The notes under the pieces: model-generated
Databases searched by the model: none
What the model was told of the DNA's origin: nothing
The model's input: only the letters and a program-made list of their open reading frames with translations
Shown here: one piece after another, positions 1 to 7,132 of the stretch
Layout of the letters: each line of letters opens with the position of its first letter
Position numbering within the stretch: position 1 is the stretch's first letter
Program-made: the position numbers and the translations under genes
Assembly (NCBI GenBank): GCA_964398215.1
Contig: CAYNNP010000213.1
Location: 1 to 11,786, forward strand
DNA: 11,786 bases
Direction of reading: 5' to 3'
Origin: CAYNNP01 sp964398215
GTDB lineage: Bacteria; Planctomycetota; Planctomycetia; Pirellulales; Pirellulaceae

Positions 1-128
1 ACGCCGAAAAAATCGAAAGGATTGCGGTCAAAGTTGTGGGTAAAGACAAGGGCTTCAGCCATGGGGACGTAAACACAACAAGCCCAGAAAGGCCGTACTT
101 ATTTGCCAACTTTGGCACCAGCCAATAA
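1..128 (+). CDS. C-terminal fragment of an unrecognised protein (5' end outside the window)
   Basis: From position 3 the third plus-strand frame is open for 41 codons and ends at TAA 126-128. The other two plus frames close early, at about 42 and 72. The visible tail contains IERIAVKVVGKDKGFSHG and ends FANFGTSQ. It is mixed in charge and has no obvious membrane segment, so it reads like the end of a soluble domain. The stop lies 48 nt before the sulfatase ATG on the same strand, so the two genes could be co-transcribed. I do not recognise the family. The fragment is short enough that the open frame could be chance, which is why confidence is moderate. Confidence 0.42.
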   Translation, partial: AEKIERIAVKVVGKDKGFSHGDVNTTSPERPYLFANFGTSQ

Positions 129-176
129 AGTGGCTCCTTTCCACACGATTTCTCTTAACGCTGTTGAGCACCTTGC

Positions 177-1634
177 ATGGTCCTGTCCACACTGACGAAT
201 CGCACCGCACTGGTTTTCATTGCAATCACGTTGCTCGCGCACACTGCAACCAAAGCCGCTGAGGCCTCGAAGCCAAACATCGTCATTATCTTTGCTGATG
301 ATCTGGGCTATGGCGATGTCAGTTGCTACGGCGCTACCAAGATCCGAACACCGAATATTGATAGGCTCGCCAGCCAGGGCATGAAATTCATGGATGCGCA
401 TTCGGCGGCTTCGCTCTGTTCGCCGTCGCGATATGGTTTGTTGACCGGCCGGTCGCCTTGGCGGCTGCACAGAAAAGGTAACGGTTATCGTCTTCAGCCT
501 GGCGAAATGACGTTCGCGGGATTTCTTGCAAACGCGGGGTACACTTCTGCGGCCATTGGAAAGTGGCATCTGGGTTACAGCAAAGATTGGAACAAGCTGC
601 CGATTACTGGCCCGTTGGAAGTCGGATTCACTTATCACTTTGGCGTGCCATCGAATCACAACGATTCAACTCGAGCGTTCATCGAAGATCACGATCTGGT
701 TGGCCGAAAAACGGATGAAGAATACGAGATCGTGAAAGGACGTGACTTTCCAAAAGGCTTGGCCGAGCCACGAGTTGAAGATCTGGTCGACAGTACGCTG
801 ACAAAGAAAGCAGTCGAATTCATTCGCCGCAGCGCTGACGAAAGCTTCTTTCTGTATTTCACTCCGTGCGCTCCTCACACGCACGTGACTCCTGCGGCAA
901 AGTATCGTGGCACGAGTCAGGCCGGACTGTTTGGCGACCATGTACAAGAACTTGATTCACACGTTGGCGAGATTTTAAGCACGCTAGATGAACTGAACTT
1001 GACTGAAAACACACTTGTGATTTTCGCCAGTGACAATGGATCAACACCAAAGGATTTTAAAGGCACACAGGGCGTTCGGTTGAACCTTGATGACGATTCC
1101 GGCGACATCCGACGCAAGTTCAAAACGGCCAAGGCGGATGCCAAGAAGCTGGGACATGTCACCAATGGCCCATGGCGTGACGGCAAAGGCTATGCTTACG
1201 AAGGCGGACATCGAATTCCGCTGATTGCACGCTGGCCTGGTAAAATTGCAGCAGGGACTTCATCGAAGTGCCTAACCAGCTTGACCGATCTTTTTGCGAC
1301 GGCCGCTGACATCGTTGATCGTGACTTGCCACCCGATGCTGCCGAAGATTCGTTCAGCCTGCTGCCGGTGTTGCTGGGCAAACAAGAGAGTGTTGAGGGG
1401 CGCGATTCGGTTTTCATTCTGGGCAACGGCAAAGACAGCGCGGTCGCGGTCTGCACCGGAAAATGGAAGTTGATCGTTCGCTACGGCGCTGACCAAGATC
1501 GTGGTCATGAACTTTACGATCTGTCGAAAGACCCAGCAGAACGAGCGAACCTTTCCAGCCAGCATCCTGAAATCGTGAAGCAATTAGCTGCAGCATTTCA
1601 AAAGGCGGAAGCGGCGGGCCGAACACGTCATTGA
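177..1634 (+). CDS. Secreted Cys-type sulfatase (arylsulfatase A-like, S1 family)
   Basis: This enzyme hydrolyses a sulfate ester and is probably exported to act on sulfated polysaccharide or another organic sulfate. The substrate cannot be told from sequence. Residues 1-28 form a signal peptide (hydrophobic core ALVFIAITLLA, likely cleavage after a KA-A type site). Calcium ligands D41-D42 lie in IFADDLGYGD. The formylglycine motif is C81-S-P-S-R85 followed by GLLTGR. GKWHLGY (K129, H131), H234/H236 in APHTHV and the second calcium pair D286-N287 follow in normal order. The GPWRDGKGYAYEGGHRIPL block (K337) and the C-terminal GKWKL/ELYDLSKDP strand complete the fold. At 485 residues it has typical length and all key residues. 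ATG 177 is the first start after an in-frame stop at 165-167, but no clear Shine-Dalgarno precedes it. The Cys needs a formylglycine-generating enzyme, which is not in this window. Confidence 0.95.
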   Translation: MVLSTLTNRTALVFIAITLLAHTATKAAEASKPNIVIIFADDLGYGDVSCYGATKIRTPNIDRLASQGMKFMDAHSAASLCSPSRYGLLTGRSPWRLHRKGNGYRLQPGEMTFAGFLANAGYTSAAIGKWHLGYSKDWNKLPITGPLEVGFTYHFGVPSNHNDSTRAFIEDHDLVGRKTDEEYEIVKGRDFPKGLAEPRVEDLVDSTLTKKAVEFIRRSADESFFLYFTPCAPHTHVTPAAKYRGTSQAGLFGDHVQELDSHVGEILSTLDELNLTENTLVIFASDNGSTPKDFKGTQGVRLNLDDDSGDIRRKFKTAKADAKKLGHVTNGPWRDGKGYAYEGGHRIPLIARWPGKIAAGTSSKCLTSLTDLFATAADIVDRDLPPDAAEDSFSLLPVLLGKQESVEGRDSVFILGNGKDSAVAVCTGKWKLIVRYGADQDRGHELYDLSKDPAERANLSSQHPEIVKQLAAAFQKAEAAGRTRH

Positions 1635-1639
1635 CTGGC

Positions 1640-2527
1640 CTAAAACGGGCTCTCTTTGATCATCTCTCCATCCGCACGGTTACCCAGCCGCCTATAGAGT
1701 TCCAAGTCGATGGATTGAGAAATGAATACCGTCGCCCCGTCGGCCATGCAAAAAATCGCGCCGCCTGGATGTGGGCTACCAAATCCTCCCACATCTTGCG
1801 GTTGCCGCTGAAATTGTCTTTCGGCCCACTTGCGATAGTCGTCGATTCCAAACACTTCGTCACCAAGCTCAGTTGCCCCGGTGTTTCGCAAGGTTGCGCG
1901 TGTTCCTGACAACCAGTTCAAGTTATCCTTGTTGCCGATGATCTCGCCAAGCAAGATCGTGTAAGTCGAACCATCGCGAATGTCGCTGAATCGTGTTTTG
2001 CTGTTCAAGTACATGATGCCATTGTTGTCCGTGTCGATCGGCGCCTCGGTTTCATGATGGCAAGCTGCATAGTGTGATTCAGCAAAGTCCGGGCTATGTC
2101 CTGGATTGGAAGGACACGTGAGTGTCGGAATTCGGACTTCGCTCACATCCTTGTTGATTGGTGCATAAGCCCCTGCGTCGAAGTCATAGTGATCATGAAC
2201 TGGTTGCTGTTCAAGAAACGGCATGATCTGAATCGTCCAGCTCGTGTGTTGCCCAACCTCCTCGCTCCGAATCGGTCCGTCTGGGTTGATTACTCCTGCA
2301 GGAAACTGGTTCGTGCTGAATTCGTGATGATGCACTGCTAGGCCCAATTGCATCATGTTATTAGTGCAACTGACACGGCGGGCTATCTCACGAGCACTTT
2401 GCACTGCCGGTAACAGCAGCCCCACTAAAATTCCAATGATCGCGATCACGACCAGCAGTTCCACCAATGTGAATCCGCGAGCCACGTTCGCACGTTTCGA
2501 TTCATTGTGTCCAGTTTTTCTATTCAT
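1640..2527 (-). CDS. DUF1559 (SBP_bac_10) protein with prepilin-type N-terminus
   Basis: This is a pilin-like protein of a family largely confined to Planctomycetota and relatives. Its molecular role is unknown. With ATG 2527 as start (295 residues), the prepilin peptidase site is G18/F19 in GFTLVELLVVIAI, with Glu at mature position 5 and a hydrophobic helix to about residue 41. The family segment around CTNNMMQLGLAVHHHE follows. The C-terminus carries an exact H-x9-DG motif in SPHPGGAIFCMADGATVF. ATG 2527 is preferred over a TTG at 2548 because GGGAG (2536-2540) lies 8 nt upstream of it. It starts 4 nt after the stop of the PilX/GspK-like gene and is the last gene of the operon. Its stop is 5 nt from the stop of the convergent sulfatase, and no hairpin terminator is visible there. 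Confidence 0.93.
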   Translation of the reverse strand: MNRKTGHNESKRANVARGFTLVELLVVIAIIGILVGLLLPAVQSAREIARRVSCTNNMMQLGLAVHHHEFSTNQFPAGVINPDGPIRSEEVGQHTSWTIQIMPFLEQQPVHDHYDFDAGAYAPINKDVSEVRIPTLTCPSNPGHSPDFAESHYAACHHETEAPIDTDNNGIMYLNSKTRFSDIRDGSTYTILLGEIIGNKDNLNWLSGTRATLRNTGATELGDEVFGIDDYRKWAERQFQRQPQDVGGFGSPHPGGAIFCMADGATVFISQSIDLELYRRLGNRADGEMIKESPF

Positions 2528-2531
2528 TCCT

Positions 2532-2975
2532 CTAACTCCCAGTATCAAGATTTGGTTTTTCGATCGTACCGATGTACCGACGTTGTGTTTGATTTGCGTT
2601 TGTATCGCCTGACGCTCCGCTGCCCAGCGTCGCGACGATTTCGATTTTCAGATGCGAGTTTTCACTTGATGGCGAAACCATGATTTGAACCTTCGACGAA
2701 GGAAATCGGGCAATGGCGCCGGATGTATCCCAGGTTTCGCCTTGGTAATCTGGTTGCGCCGAAACTTGCATTCGACAGCGGTTGATGCCCGCGTCCAGCA
2801 ACAGTTGAGTTTGATAAAGCTGTTCTTGGTGACGCAGTTCTCTGCGGCTGGTCAACGAAGTTCTCACCATCGAAACCAAGACGCCCGTGACAATCACGAT
2901 GCACGCCAGCACGCATACCAAAATCGCGCCAGAGCGCCTGACATGCGACCTTTTCATTCTGTGTGAATTGATCAT
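2532..2975 (-). CDS. PilX/GspK-like minor pseudopilin or pilus assembly protein
   Basis: A 147-residue protein with a short basic N-terminus (MKRSHVRRSG) and a single N-terminal membrane helix (about residues 16-37, AILVCVLACIVIVTGVLVSM). A charged amphipathic stretch, RRELRHQEQLYQTQLLLDAG, follows. This is the pattern of PilX/GspK-type proteins, which often lack the Glu at mature position 5; here that place is Cys21. The remaining soluble part is short (about 110 residues), far smaller than a true GspK, so GspK function is not assured. ATG 2973-2975 overlaps the preceding TGA as ATGA, and GGAGGA (2985-2990) lies 9 nt upstream. MKRSH at 2957 is a possible alternative start. Its place between the GspJ-like and DUF1559 genes supports a role in a pseudopilus tip or minor-pilin complex. 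Confidence 0.75.
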   Translation of the reverse strand: MINSHRMKRSHVRRSGAILVCVLACIVIVTGVLVSMVRTSLTSRRELRHQEQLYQTQLLLDAGINRCRMQVSAQPDYQGETWDTSGAIARFPSSKVQIMVSPSSENSHLKIEIVATLGSGASGDTNANQTQRRYIGTIEKPNLDTGS

Positions 2976-3508
2976 AGCGACACATCCTCCATAGCCTGTG
3001 GGTTTCCATGCCGCTGCGAAAATCCAACCACAGCTTGAATGTCACGCACCACAAGGGATGGCGCCACCGTTTCCTTCAGCGGTGTGCGTCTTCGAAAGGT
3101 AAGGCAAGCTCGATCCGGATCTTTGATGACTTGCATCGATAAATTGAAGGCTTCGCCAAGCTGAAGTGGATAGTACTCGCGTTGCAAAATCTTATCGGCG
3201 GATCGATTGGTCCTGACCAAGCGGTTCGATTCGACTTGGTACACGACCTGCCCATCGGCAGATTCCAAACTCAAGGAGTCGTTTTGCAGTTTGATTGATT
3301 CGGCAACATGCACATCACTGCGAAACTGACGTTGCAAGCGATCAAAATGGCGAACAGTGGCAGCGCGATCACGACATTGCTTTGACCAATGGAACGATTG
3401 GTGAACGACACCAATCCCCAATGCCATTATCGATGAGCCGGCAATCAGTGCCAGCAACAATTCAACAAGCGTGAATCCATTACGGCTGAGCTTGGACCGA
3501 TGAATCAT
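2972..3508 (-). CDS. GspJ-like prepilin (type II secretion minor pseudopilin)
   Basis: A 178-residue protein with a textbook prepilin leader. The basic stretch MIHRSKLSRN is followed by G11/F12 in GFTLVELLLALIAGSSIM, with Glu16 at mature position 5. A membrane and assembly helix runs to about residue 35. The soluble part contains DRLQRQFRSDVHVAESI, then SLSLESADGQVVYQVESNRLVR. This is the layout of GspJ/PulJ-type minor pseudopilins, in which the strand after the helix begins with a region that reads 'l...l..Dl..A..i'. The start ATG overlaps the stop of the GspI-like gene (ATGA, 3505-3508), and GGGAG (3516-3520) lies 7 nt upstream. Together with the GspI-like and GspK-like neighbours it probably forms a pseudopilus tip. 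The GspJ assignment rests on domain layout and gene order, since sequence identity in this family is low. Confidence 0.82.
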   Translation of the reverse strand: MIHRSKLSRNGFTLVELLLALIAGSSIMALGIGVVHQSFHWSKQCRDRAATVRHFDRLQRQFRSDVHVAESIKLQNDSLSLESADGQVVYQVESNRLVRTNRSADKILQREYYPLQLGEAFNLSMQVIKDPDRACLTFRRRTPLKETVAPSLVVRDIQAVVGFSQRHGNPQAMEDVSL

Positions 3509-3822
3509 TTTGTTTCTCCCTGTTCGTCACCAGGATCCGAAGCATCGATCCATCCAACCAATGTGACCGGCTGCCCTGGTGGAAAGCGTGTCCATTTCAG
3601 ACTTAACTCAATGCGTTCACCATTCTGATCGGAGATCCGCTTGGCTTTCAGGTTTGCCCCCGGCAGCGCAGCCATCGTCGTTTCAGTAGGCGTCAAGTCT
3701 GCAATGGATTCGTCAAGCATTTGATCTGGAACCGCAAGTAATCTTTCGATTTGATTGGCCAGTTCATCCATCGCCAATTCGGATTGTGAAATCTGACGCC
3801 AGATTCCGGTCGTTTGGACAAC
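3505..3822 (-). CDS. GspI/PilV-like prepilin, N-terminus lost in assembly gap (partial)
   Basis: Only the last 105 residues are present, because the gene enters a block of Ns at 3822. The visible part begins in an amphipathic helix, SELAMDELANQIERLLAVP, where GspI-type pseudopilins have their characteristic 'A...E..N.lE.l.a.p' region. It continues through ALPGANLKAKRI and IELSLKWTR to VTLVGWIDAS, the beta strands of a small pilin domain. The prepilin cleavage site and membrane helix should lie within the gap. Nothing in these residues resembles the end of a GspF protein, which should finish with a membrane helix. Continuity with the open frame on the other side of the gap is therefore judged artificial. 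The gene overlaps the GspJ-like start by 4 nt, and an I-then-J order is usual in type II secretion operons. Confidence 0.72.
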   Translation of the reverse strand, partial: VVQTTGIWRQISQSELAMDELANQIERLLAVPDQMLDESIADLTPTETTMAALPGANLKAKRISDQNGERIELSLKWTRFPPGQPVTLVGWIDASDPGDEQGETK

Positions 3823-3922
3823 NNNNNNNNNNNNNNNNNNNNNNNNNNNNNNNNNNNNNNNNNNNNNNNNNNNNNNNNNNNNNNNNNNNNNNNNNNNNNN
3901 NNNNNNNNNNNNNNNNNNNNNN
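3823..3922. other. Assembly gap of exactly 100 N
   Basis: One hundred consecutive Ns, the conventional placeholder for a scaffold gap of unknown length. It falls in the operon between the second T2SSF domain of the third GspF-like gene and the middle of a GspI-like gene. From the usual lengths of these families, about 90-110 residues of GspF and about 40-50 residues of prepilin are missing, so the true gap is probably at least 400 bp. One or more further small genes could also lie in it. Why assembly failed here cannot be judged from the flanks, which look like ordinary coding sequence. Confidence 0.98.
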
Positions 3923-4620
3923 CCAAGCGTCGAAATCGCAGATTCGATCGGTCGTCCTGCTTCACACGCGGTGGATAGCAACCTCAGTATTTCGGCTTGC
4001 TGCGAATCGGTTCCGCCTCTTTCGCTAAACAATCCATTCACACATTTGCGAATTGGGCGTGAATAATAGACCGCGATTAGAAAGGCAACCGAAAGCAAAC
4101 CCCAAGGCCAATATTCAGTCAGCCACTGGACGCAGCCCAACACTGACTCAAGTGCTGGCGATTCGATCCCACAGTCTTCTTTGATTTGTCCTATAACGGG
4201 AAAAATATAGATCGCCATAAAACACATGACGGCGATCGCAATGATCAACGAAGCAATCGCTTGTGCCATCATATGCGTCGGTCGATCAAATTCGGGCTGG
4301 ATCTCTTTTCCAAACCGCATTTGCGATAGTTGCTGATAGACTTGGTTGGTCGTGCCCGTTTGGTATGCAAAGCGAATCGCCAGCGTCGCATGTCGATTCA
4401 CCAACCACGGGTTCTGCTCCAATGCACTTGGGACGTCCGTGCCACTGCTCAAACACTCGGCGAATCGGATCAGCCGTCGACGGTAAATACCAAAGTTTTC
4501 CATCGCAAGGTTGTGAACCAAGACTGCTGGGTCAAGTCGCTGGTCATGAGCCACCGCAAGAATTTTCAGCAATGCAATTCGTCGATGTTGCGATGATCGG
4601 TTTGTGCTTGAAAGTATCAT
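3923..4620 (-). CDS. GspF/PilC-like inner-membrane protein, third of three, 3' end lost in gap (partial)
   Basis: The first 232 residues of a type II secretion F-family protein. Residues 18-140 form the first T2SSF domain: a helical bundle with FAECLSSGTDVPSALEQ (aG.p...al pattern) and RHATLAIRFAYQTGTTNQVYQQL, then a membrane helix at about 119-141 ending in IFPVIGQI, equivalent to the VvP.f segment of GspF. A second helix lies at about 173-186. The start of the second T2SSF domain, LLSTACEAGRPIESAISTL, is visible just before the Ns. There is no cytoplasmic N-terminal domain like that of the neighbour upstream. ATG 4618-4620 is 2 nt after the TAG of the second GspF-like gene, with only a weak GGGAT 10 nt upstream, so translation may be coupled. 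The open frame continues through the gap, but the sequence beyond it belongs to another family. Confidence 0.85.
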
Positions 4621-4622
4621 GT

Positions 4623-5747
4623 CTATGACAATCCCGCCACAAGTGATATCAACGGTGCAAACAGCCCCAAGACGATCACACCGACCATCAAACCGATTCC
4701 TATCATCGACAACCCCAACAACAGCCCATTGATCAAGTTTCCGTGCCTGAATATTTCGTGGCGATAGATTTCAGAAAGTTCGCGAAGCAGACGAGCATTG
4801 GGTGCGATTTGGCTTTCGCCCATTCCAATCGCATGGATCACATTTGGTGGTAGAGAATTGAAGGCCAATGTCTGGTGACCAGATCCGCCACCTACCAATA
4901 ACAACGCATTTGCAGCCAGTTTCTTGTCTTCGCAAATCCCTGCAACGACTGGAATTGATTCACGAACCGGTACGCCAGCGATCGTTAGGCTAGCCAAGTG
5001 ACCCGTTAGCGTTGCGAGTTCTTTCGAGTGTTTTGTGGGCAAGGCGAATCCGAAAAAGCGTTGTGAAAGGTTCTTTGATCGCCAGCCGTAGATGGCCAGT
5101 GCGATGCCGAGCGTCACAGCGACCACAGTTGCAACGAAGCTTGCGGTGCCTTCGGTCACCCAAGCCGACAAATCGAGCAACGTTCTGGTGGCCAACGGAA
5201 GCTGCATGCCAAAGTCGGCGAACATTTCCGCAAAAATCGGCACAACGTAGACACACAGCCCAACCAAAATGACAAAGGCAAAAACCCAGAGCATGGCGGG
5301 ATAAGCGAGTGCCATTCGCAAACTGGACCGTGAATGATTCTCGACTGCTAGGTCTTCAAGCGATGTAGCAAGCTGCTTGTCCGATACTCCCGCGCCAACC
5401 AACAGCGGAACAAATGCTGGAAAATCTGATTTGATCTGCGAGACATTGACGTTCGACTTCAATGTGGAGACCAGCGTATGGAAATCAGCCCGTTTTTGTT
5501 CGACCACCGAAAATTCGTCAAGGAACGCCGAGATCTTTGGCACGAGTGATTCACGGCCATTGATCGAATCTTGTAGCCTTTGATCCAGCACCGACACGTT
5601 TGTGGGATGACCTTCCAGCCGAATTGACATGACAGTCAATCCTTGTGATTGCAGTTCAGCAGTCGCGTCGGCAAGCGAGCTTGCGTCGACCGTTGCGGAA
5701 ACCAGATGGCCAGATTGATCGGTTGCATCGTAGACATACTTTGGCAT
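4623..5747 (-). CDS. GspF/PilC-like inner-membrane platform protein, second of three
   Basis: This is the most canonical of the three F-type proteins (374 residues from ATG 5747). It opens with the GspF/PilC N-terminal domain YVYDATDQSGHLVSATVDA, then SLADATAELQSQGLTVMSI. The first T2SSF domain has the hallmark ALAYPAMLWVFAFVILVG, then VVPIFAEMF and LPLATRTLLDLS (residues 147-194). Membrane helices lie at about 149-170, 203-221 and 341-366. The second T2SSF domain begins at GHLASLTIAGVPVRESI (249-265). Such proteins form the inner-membrane platform that couples a GspE/PilB ATPase to pseudopilus assembly. The frame is open further upstream to 5843, but ATG 5747 is chosen for three reasons. GGAGGA lies 7 nt before it, MPKYVYDA matches the family N-terminus, and it starts 1 nt after the upstream stop. 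Confidence 0.93.
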   Translation of the reverse strand: MPKYVYDATDQSGHLVSATVDASSLADATAELQSQGLTVMSIRLEGHPTNVSVLDQRLQDSINGRESLVPKISAFLDEFSVVEQKRADFHTLVSTLKSNVNVSQIKSDFPAFVPLLVGAGVSDKQLATSLEDLAVENHSRSSLRMALAYPAMLWVFAFVILVGLCVYVVPIFAEMFADFGMQLPLATRTLLDLSAWVTEGTASFVATVVAVTLGIALAIYGWRSKNLSQRFFGFALPTKHSKELATLTGHLASLTIAGVPVRESIPVVAGICEDKKLAANALLLVGGGSGHQTLAFNSLPPNVIHAIGMGESQIAPNARLLRELSEIYRHEIFRHGNLINGLLLGLSMIGIGLMVGVIVLGLFAPLISLVAGLS

Positions 5748-5748
5748 C

Positions 5749-6699
5749 TCAAAATCCTCCGACGCTGACGCAAATGTCTTGCAACAAACCCGACATCGGA
5801 ACAAACAGACTGACGCTATAGACCAACGCCACCAAGCCACCAATCAACAACCCTAGAATGGTCGGGAAAACGTTTCGGCACTTCAGCCAATTCCGATCTG
5901 CAACATCTCGATACATCCGCGAAAACATGCGCAAGACTGCGGGTCTGCTATTCGCATCACTGTGCTGGTCAAGCACCCAATCAAAAACTGAGTGATGGAC
6001 ACTAGGCTTTGTGTTGTCGATGCTCGCCCCTGTCAACAATCCAATCGCATCATTTGCACTGGCGCCGTTTTCGACAAGCACGGCTGCTTGCTCGGCAAGA
6101 CGAGATTGATTTTGCATTTGCGCGTATTGCTTTGCACCTGGTATCCAAGCCCAGTTCCCGCCCCGCAGCAAACGAACTCCGAAAAAGCAAGCCAAGATCA
6201 ACAGGATTGGAACCAATGGCCCCCATACGGGCAGCGAATTCTGAATAGCTGTCAGGCATTGCATCCAAGGTGGCTGCTCGAGTGACGTGGCGGTGTAGAA
6301 AGCTTGCAGCTTTGGATACAAGTAAAAACAAAAGTGTACAAAGCCCAGGTACGCTACAACCAAAACGATTACTGGATGTAAAAACGCATGAGAGATTTGG
6401 GTGCCGATTTTCTTTTCAGCGTTAGCCGACTGAACAACTGAGTTAAAGACGACGGCCGGATTGTCCGTTCCAAGATAAGCGTTGAAGGCAGCTTGATGCT
6501 TTGGTGTTAACCCTAAATCCAAAGCCGCTTGTTCAACGCTACAGTGCTTTGGAATCCGTGTCGCTTCGGCAATCTGTTCACCCAATTCCTGCTGCAACTG
6601 ATCACACGGGATTTCCAGATTGAGCGGCAACCCAATCTTGCTGATGGCAAGCAGTTGCTCGTTGAAGCGGATGAATCGGGTGGCTTGAAACTCTGGCAT
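5749..6699 (-). CDS. GspF/PilC-like inner-membrane protein, first of three and first gene of the operon
   Basis: A 316-residue divergent F-family protein. The N-terminal helical part (residues 8-100) includes FNEQLLAISKIGLPLNLEI, which resembles the start of a T2SSF domain. A membrane helix (about 105-128, FLHPVIVLVVAYLGFVHF) ends in YLYPKLQAFY, and another helix lies at 157-177. The second T2SSF-like half has RLAEQAAVLVENGASANDAI (200-219). The C-terminal helix VALVYSVSLFVPMSGLL (290-306) matches the characteristic 'liy...lf.Pm' ending of GspF. It lacks the cytoplasmic N-terminal domain of the next gene. An in-frame stop lies 21 nt upstream of ATG 6699, so this is the first usable start. Its Shine-Dalgarno is weak (AAAGA). 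It heads the minus-strand operon. Confidence 0.85.
   Translation of the reverse strand: MPEFQATRFIRFNEQLLAISKIGLPLNLEIPCDQLQQELGEQIAEATRIPKHCSVEQAALDLGLTPKHQAAFNAYLGTDNPAVVFNSVVQSANAEKKIGTQISHAFLHPVIVLVVAYLGFVHFCFYLYPKLQAFYTATSLEQPPWMQCLTAIQNSLPVWGPLVPILLILACFFGVRLLRGGNWAWIPGAKQYAQMQNQSRLAEQAAVLVENGASANDAIGLLTGASIDNTKPSVHHSVFDWVLDQHSDANSRPAVLRMFSRMYRDVADRNWLKCRNVFPTILGLLIGGLVALVYSVSLFVPMSGLLQDICVSVGGF
5755..5760 (-). promoter_or_regulatory. Ribosome binding site GGAGGA that fixes the start of the second GspF-like gene
   Basis: On the minus strand GGAGGA is followed by 7 nt and then ATG 5747. It lies inside the 3' end of the first GspF-like gene and selects ATG 5747 over upstream in-frame codons that would add about 32 poorly conserved residues. 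Confidence 0.75.
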
Positions 6700-7132
6700 T
6701 GTCTTTGTCTCGGAGGTACATCAGAGGGATGCGCCTCGCGGACAAATTTATTTTGCAATCTGCTGAAAACTAAAAAGTACCGCTTTGATGCGGATTTTCC
6801 GGCATTTGCGGCAAGAATCGGGCGTGCTGCGATTTCCAAGCGTTGTTTTAGTAAGGGGCTAGAACTTTGGGTTCAGACGTAGCCGGAGTCGCGCGACTTC
6901 GGTTTCACCGACCTGAATTCTGGCGAATCCAGCTACAACAAAAACGAGACTAGCCAAAGCGCTAGACTTTCCGTTTTATGTGGTTTGCCGAAATCTTGAC
7001 GACTTCCGTTTCGGTATCTGTCCATTACTTGCAGGCTTCTTTGGACGGTTCGCTGCCGCCGCAGAATTGTCTAGCTAGAATAGGGTGCGCGAGTTTTCCG
7101 AATCTGATTCGCTTCCGCCAACATGATTATCC
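6700..7132. other. Divergent intergenic region (433 bp) without a convincing gene
   Basis: This region separates the minus-strand pseudopilin operon from the plus-strand AEP-HAD gene pair, so it should hold promoters for both. An A+T-rich stretch (about 6745-6780) lies 45-80 nt ahead of ATG 6699 and is the likely place for the operon promoter, but no clean -35/-10 pair is visible. Near the other end, TAGAAT (7076-7081) could be a -10 box for the gene at 7133. It overlaps the 10-bp palindrome TCTAGCTAGA (7070-7079), a possible operator. Other structure includes a REP-pair at 6879-6936 (listed separately), CTAGC/GCTAG (6950-6965, 6-nt loop) and CCGAAA/TTTCGG (6988-7014, 15-nt loop). Open frames that cross the region are antisense continuations of neighbouring genes and do not look like protein-coding sequence. 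Confidence 0.6.
6879..6936. repeat. REP-pair (BIME-like) element: two inverted GTAG-footed hairpins
   Basis: The left unit (6879-6902, plus strand) is GTAG, then arm CCGGAGTC, loop GCGC and arm GACTTCGG. The right unit (6913-6936, read on the minus strand) is GTAG, then arm CTGGATTC, loop GCCA and arm GAATTCAG. They are 18/24 identical. The differences include two compensatory pairs (C-G to T-A, and G-C to T-A), and a G:T wobble sits at the same stem position in both. A 10-nt spacer separates them, and the outer GTAGC/GCTAC sequences can pair. REP elements mobilised by RAYT (TnpA-REP, Y1 HUH) transposases are known for such GTAG/GGAG feet and imperfect hairpins in inverted pairs. No RAYT gene is in the window, so classification rests on structure alone. 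Confidence 0.68.

Noticed and set aside
99..659. 186-codon minus-strand open frame opposite the sulfatase
   Set aside because: It is antisense to the strongly supported sulfatase, has no recognisable domain and is rich in Arg, Ser and Cys in the manner of shadow frames.
5748..5843. N-terminal extension of the second GspF-like gene (start at 5843)
   Set aside because: It would overlap the first GspF-like gene by 95 nt and add a Cys/Trp-rich stretch unlike the family. ATG 5747 has a strong GGAGGA and the canonical N-terminal domain.
6529..6882. 117-codon plus-strand open frame crossing the start of the first GspF-like gene
   Set aside because: Half of it is antisense to the GspF-like gene and the remainder runs through the A+T-rich promoter region and REP-flanking DNA. 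No domain, no ribosome binding site.
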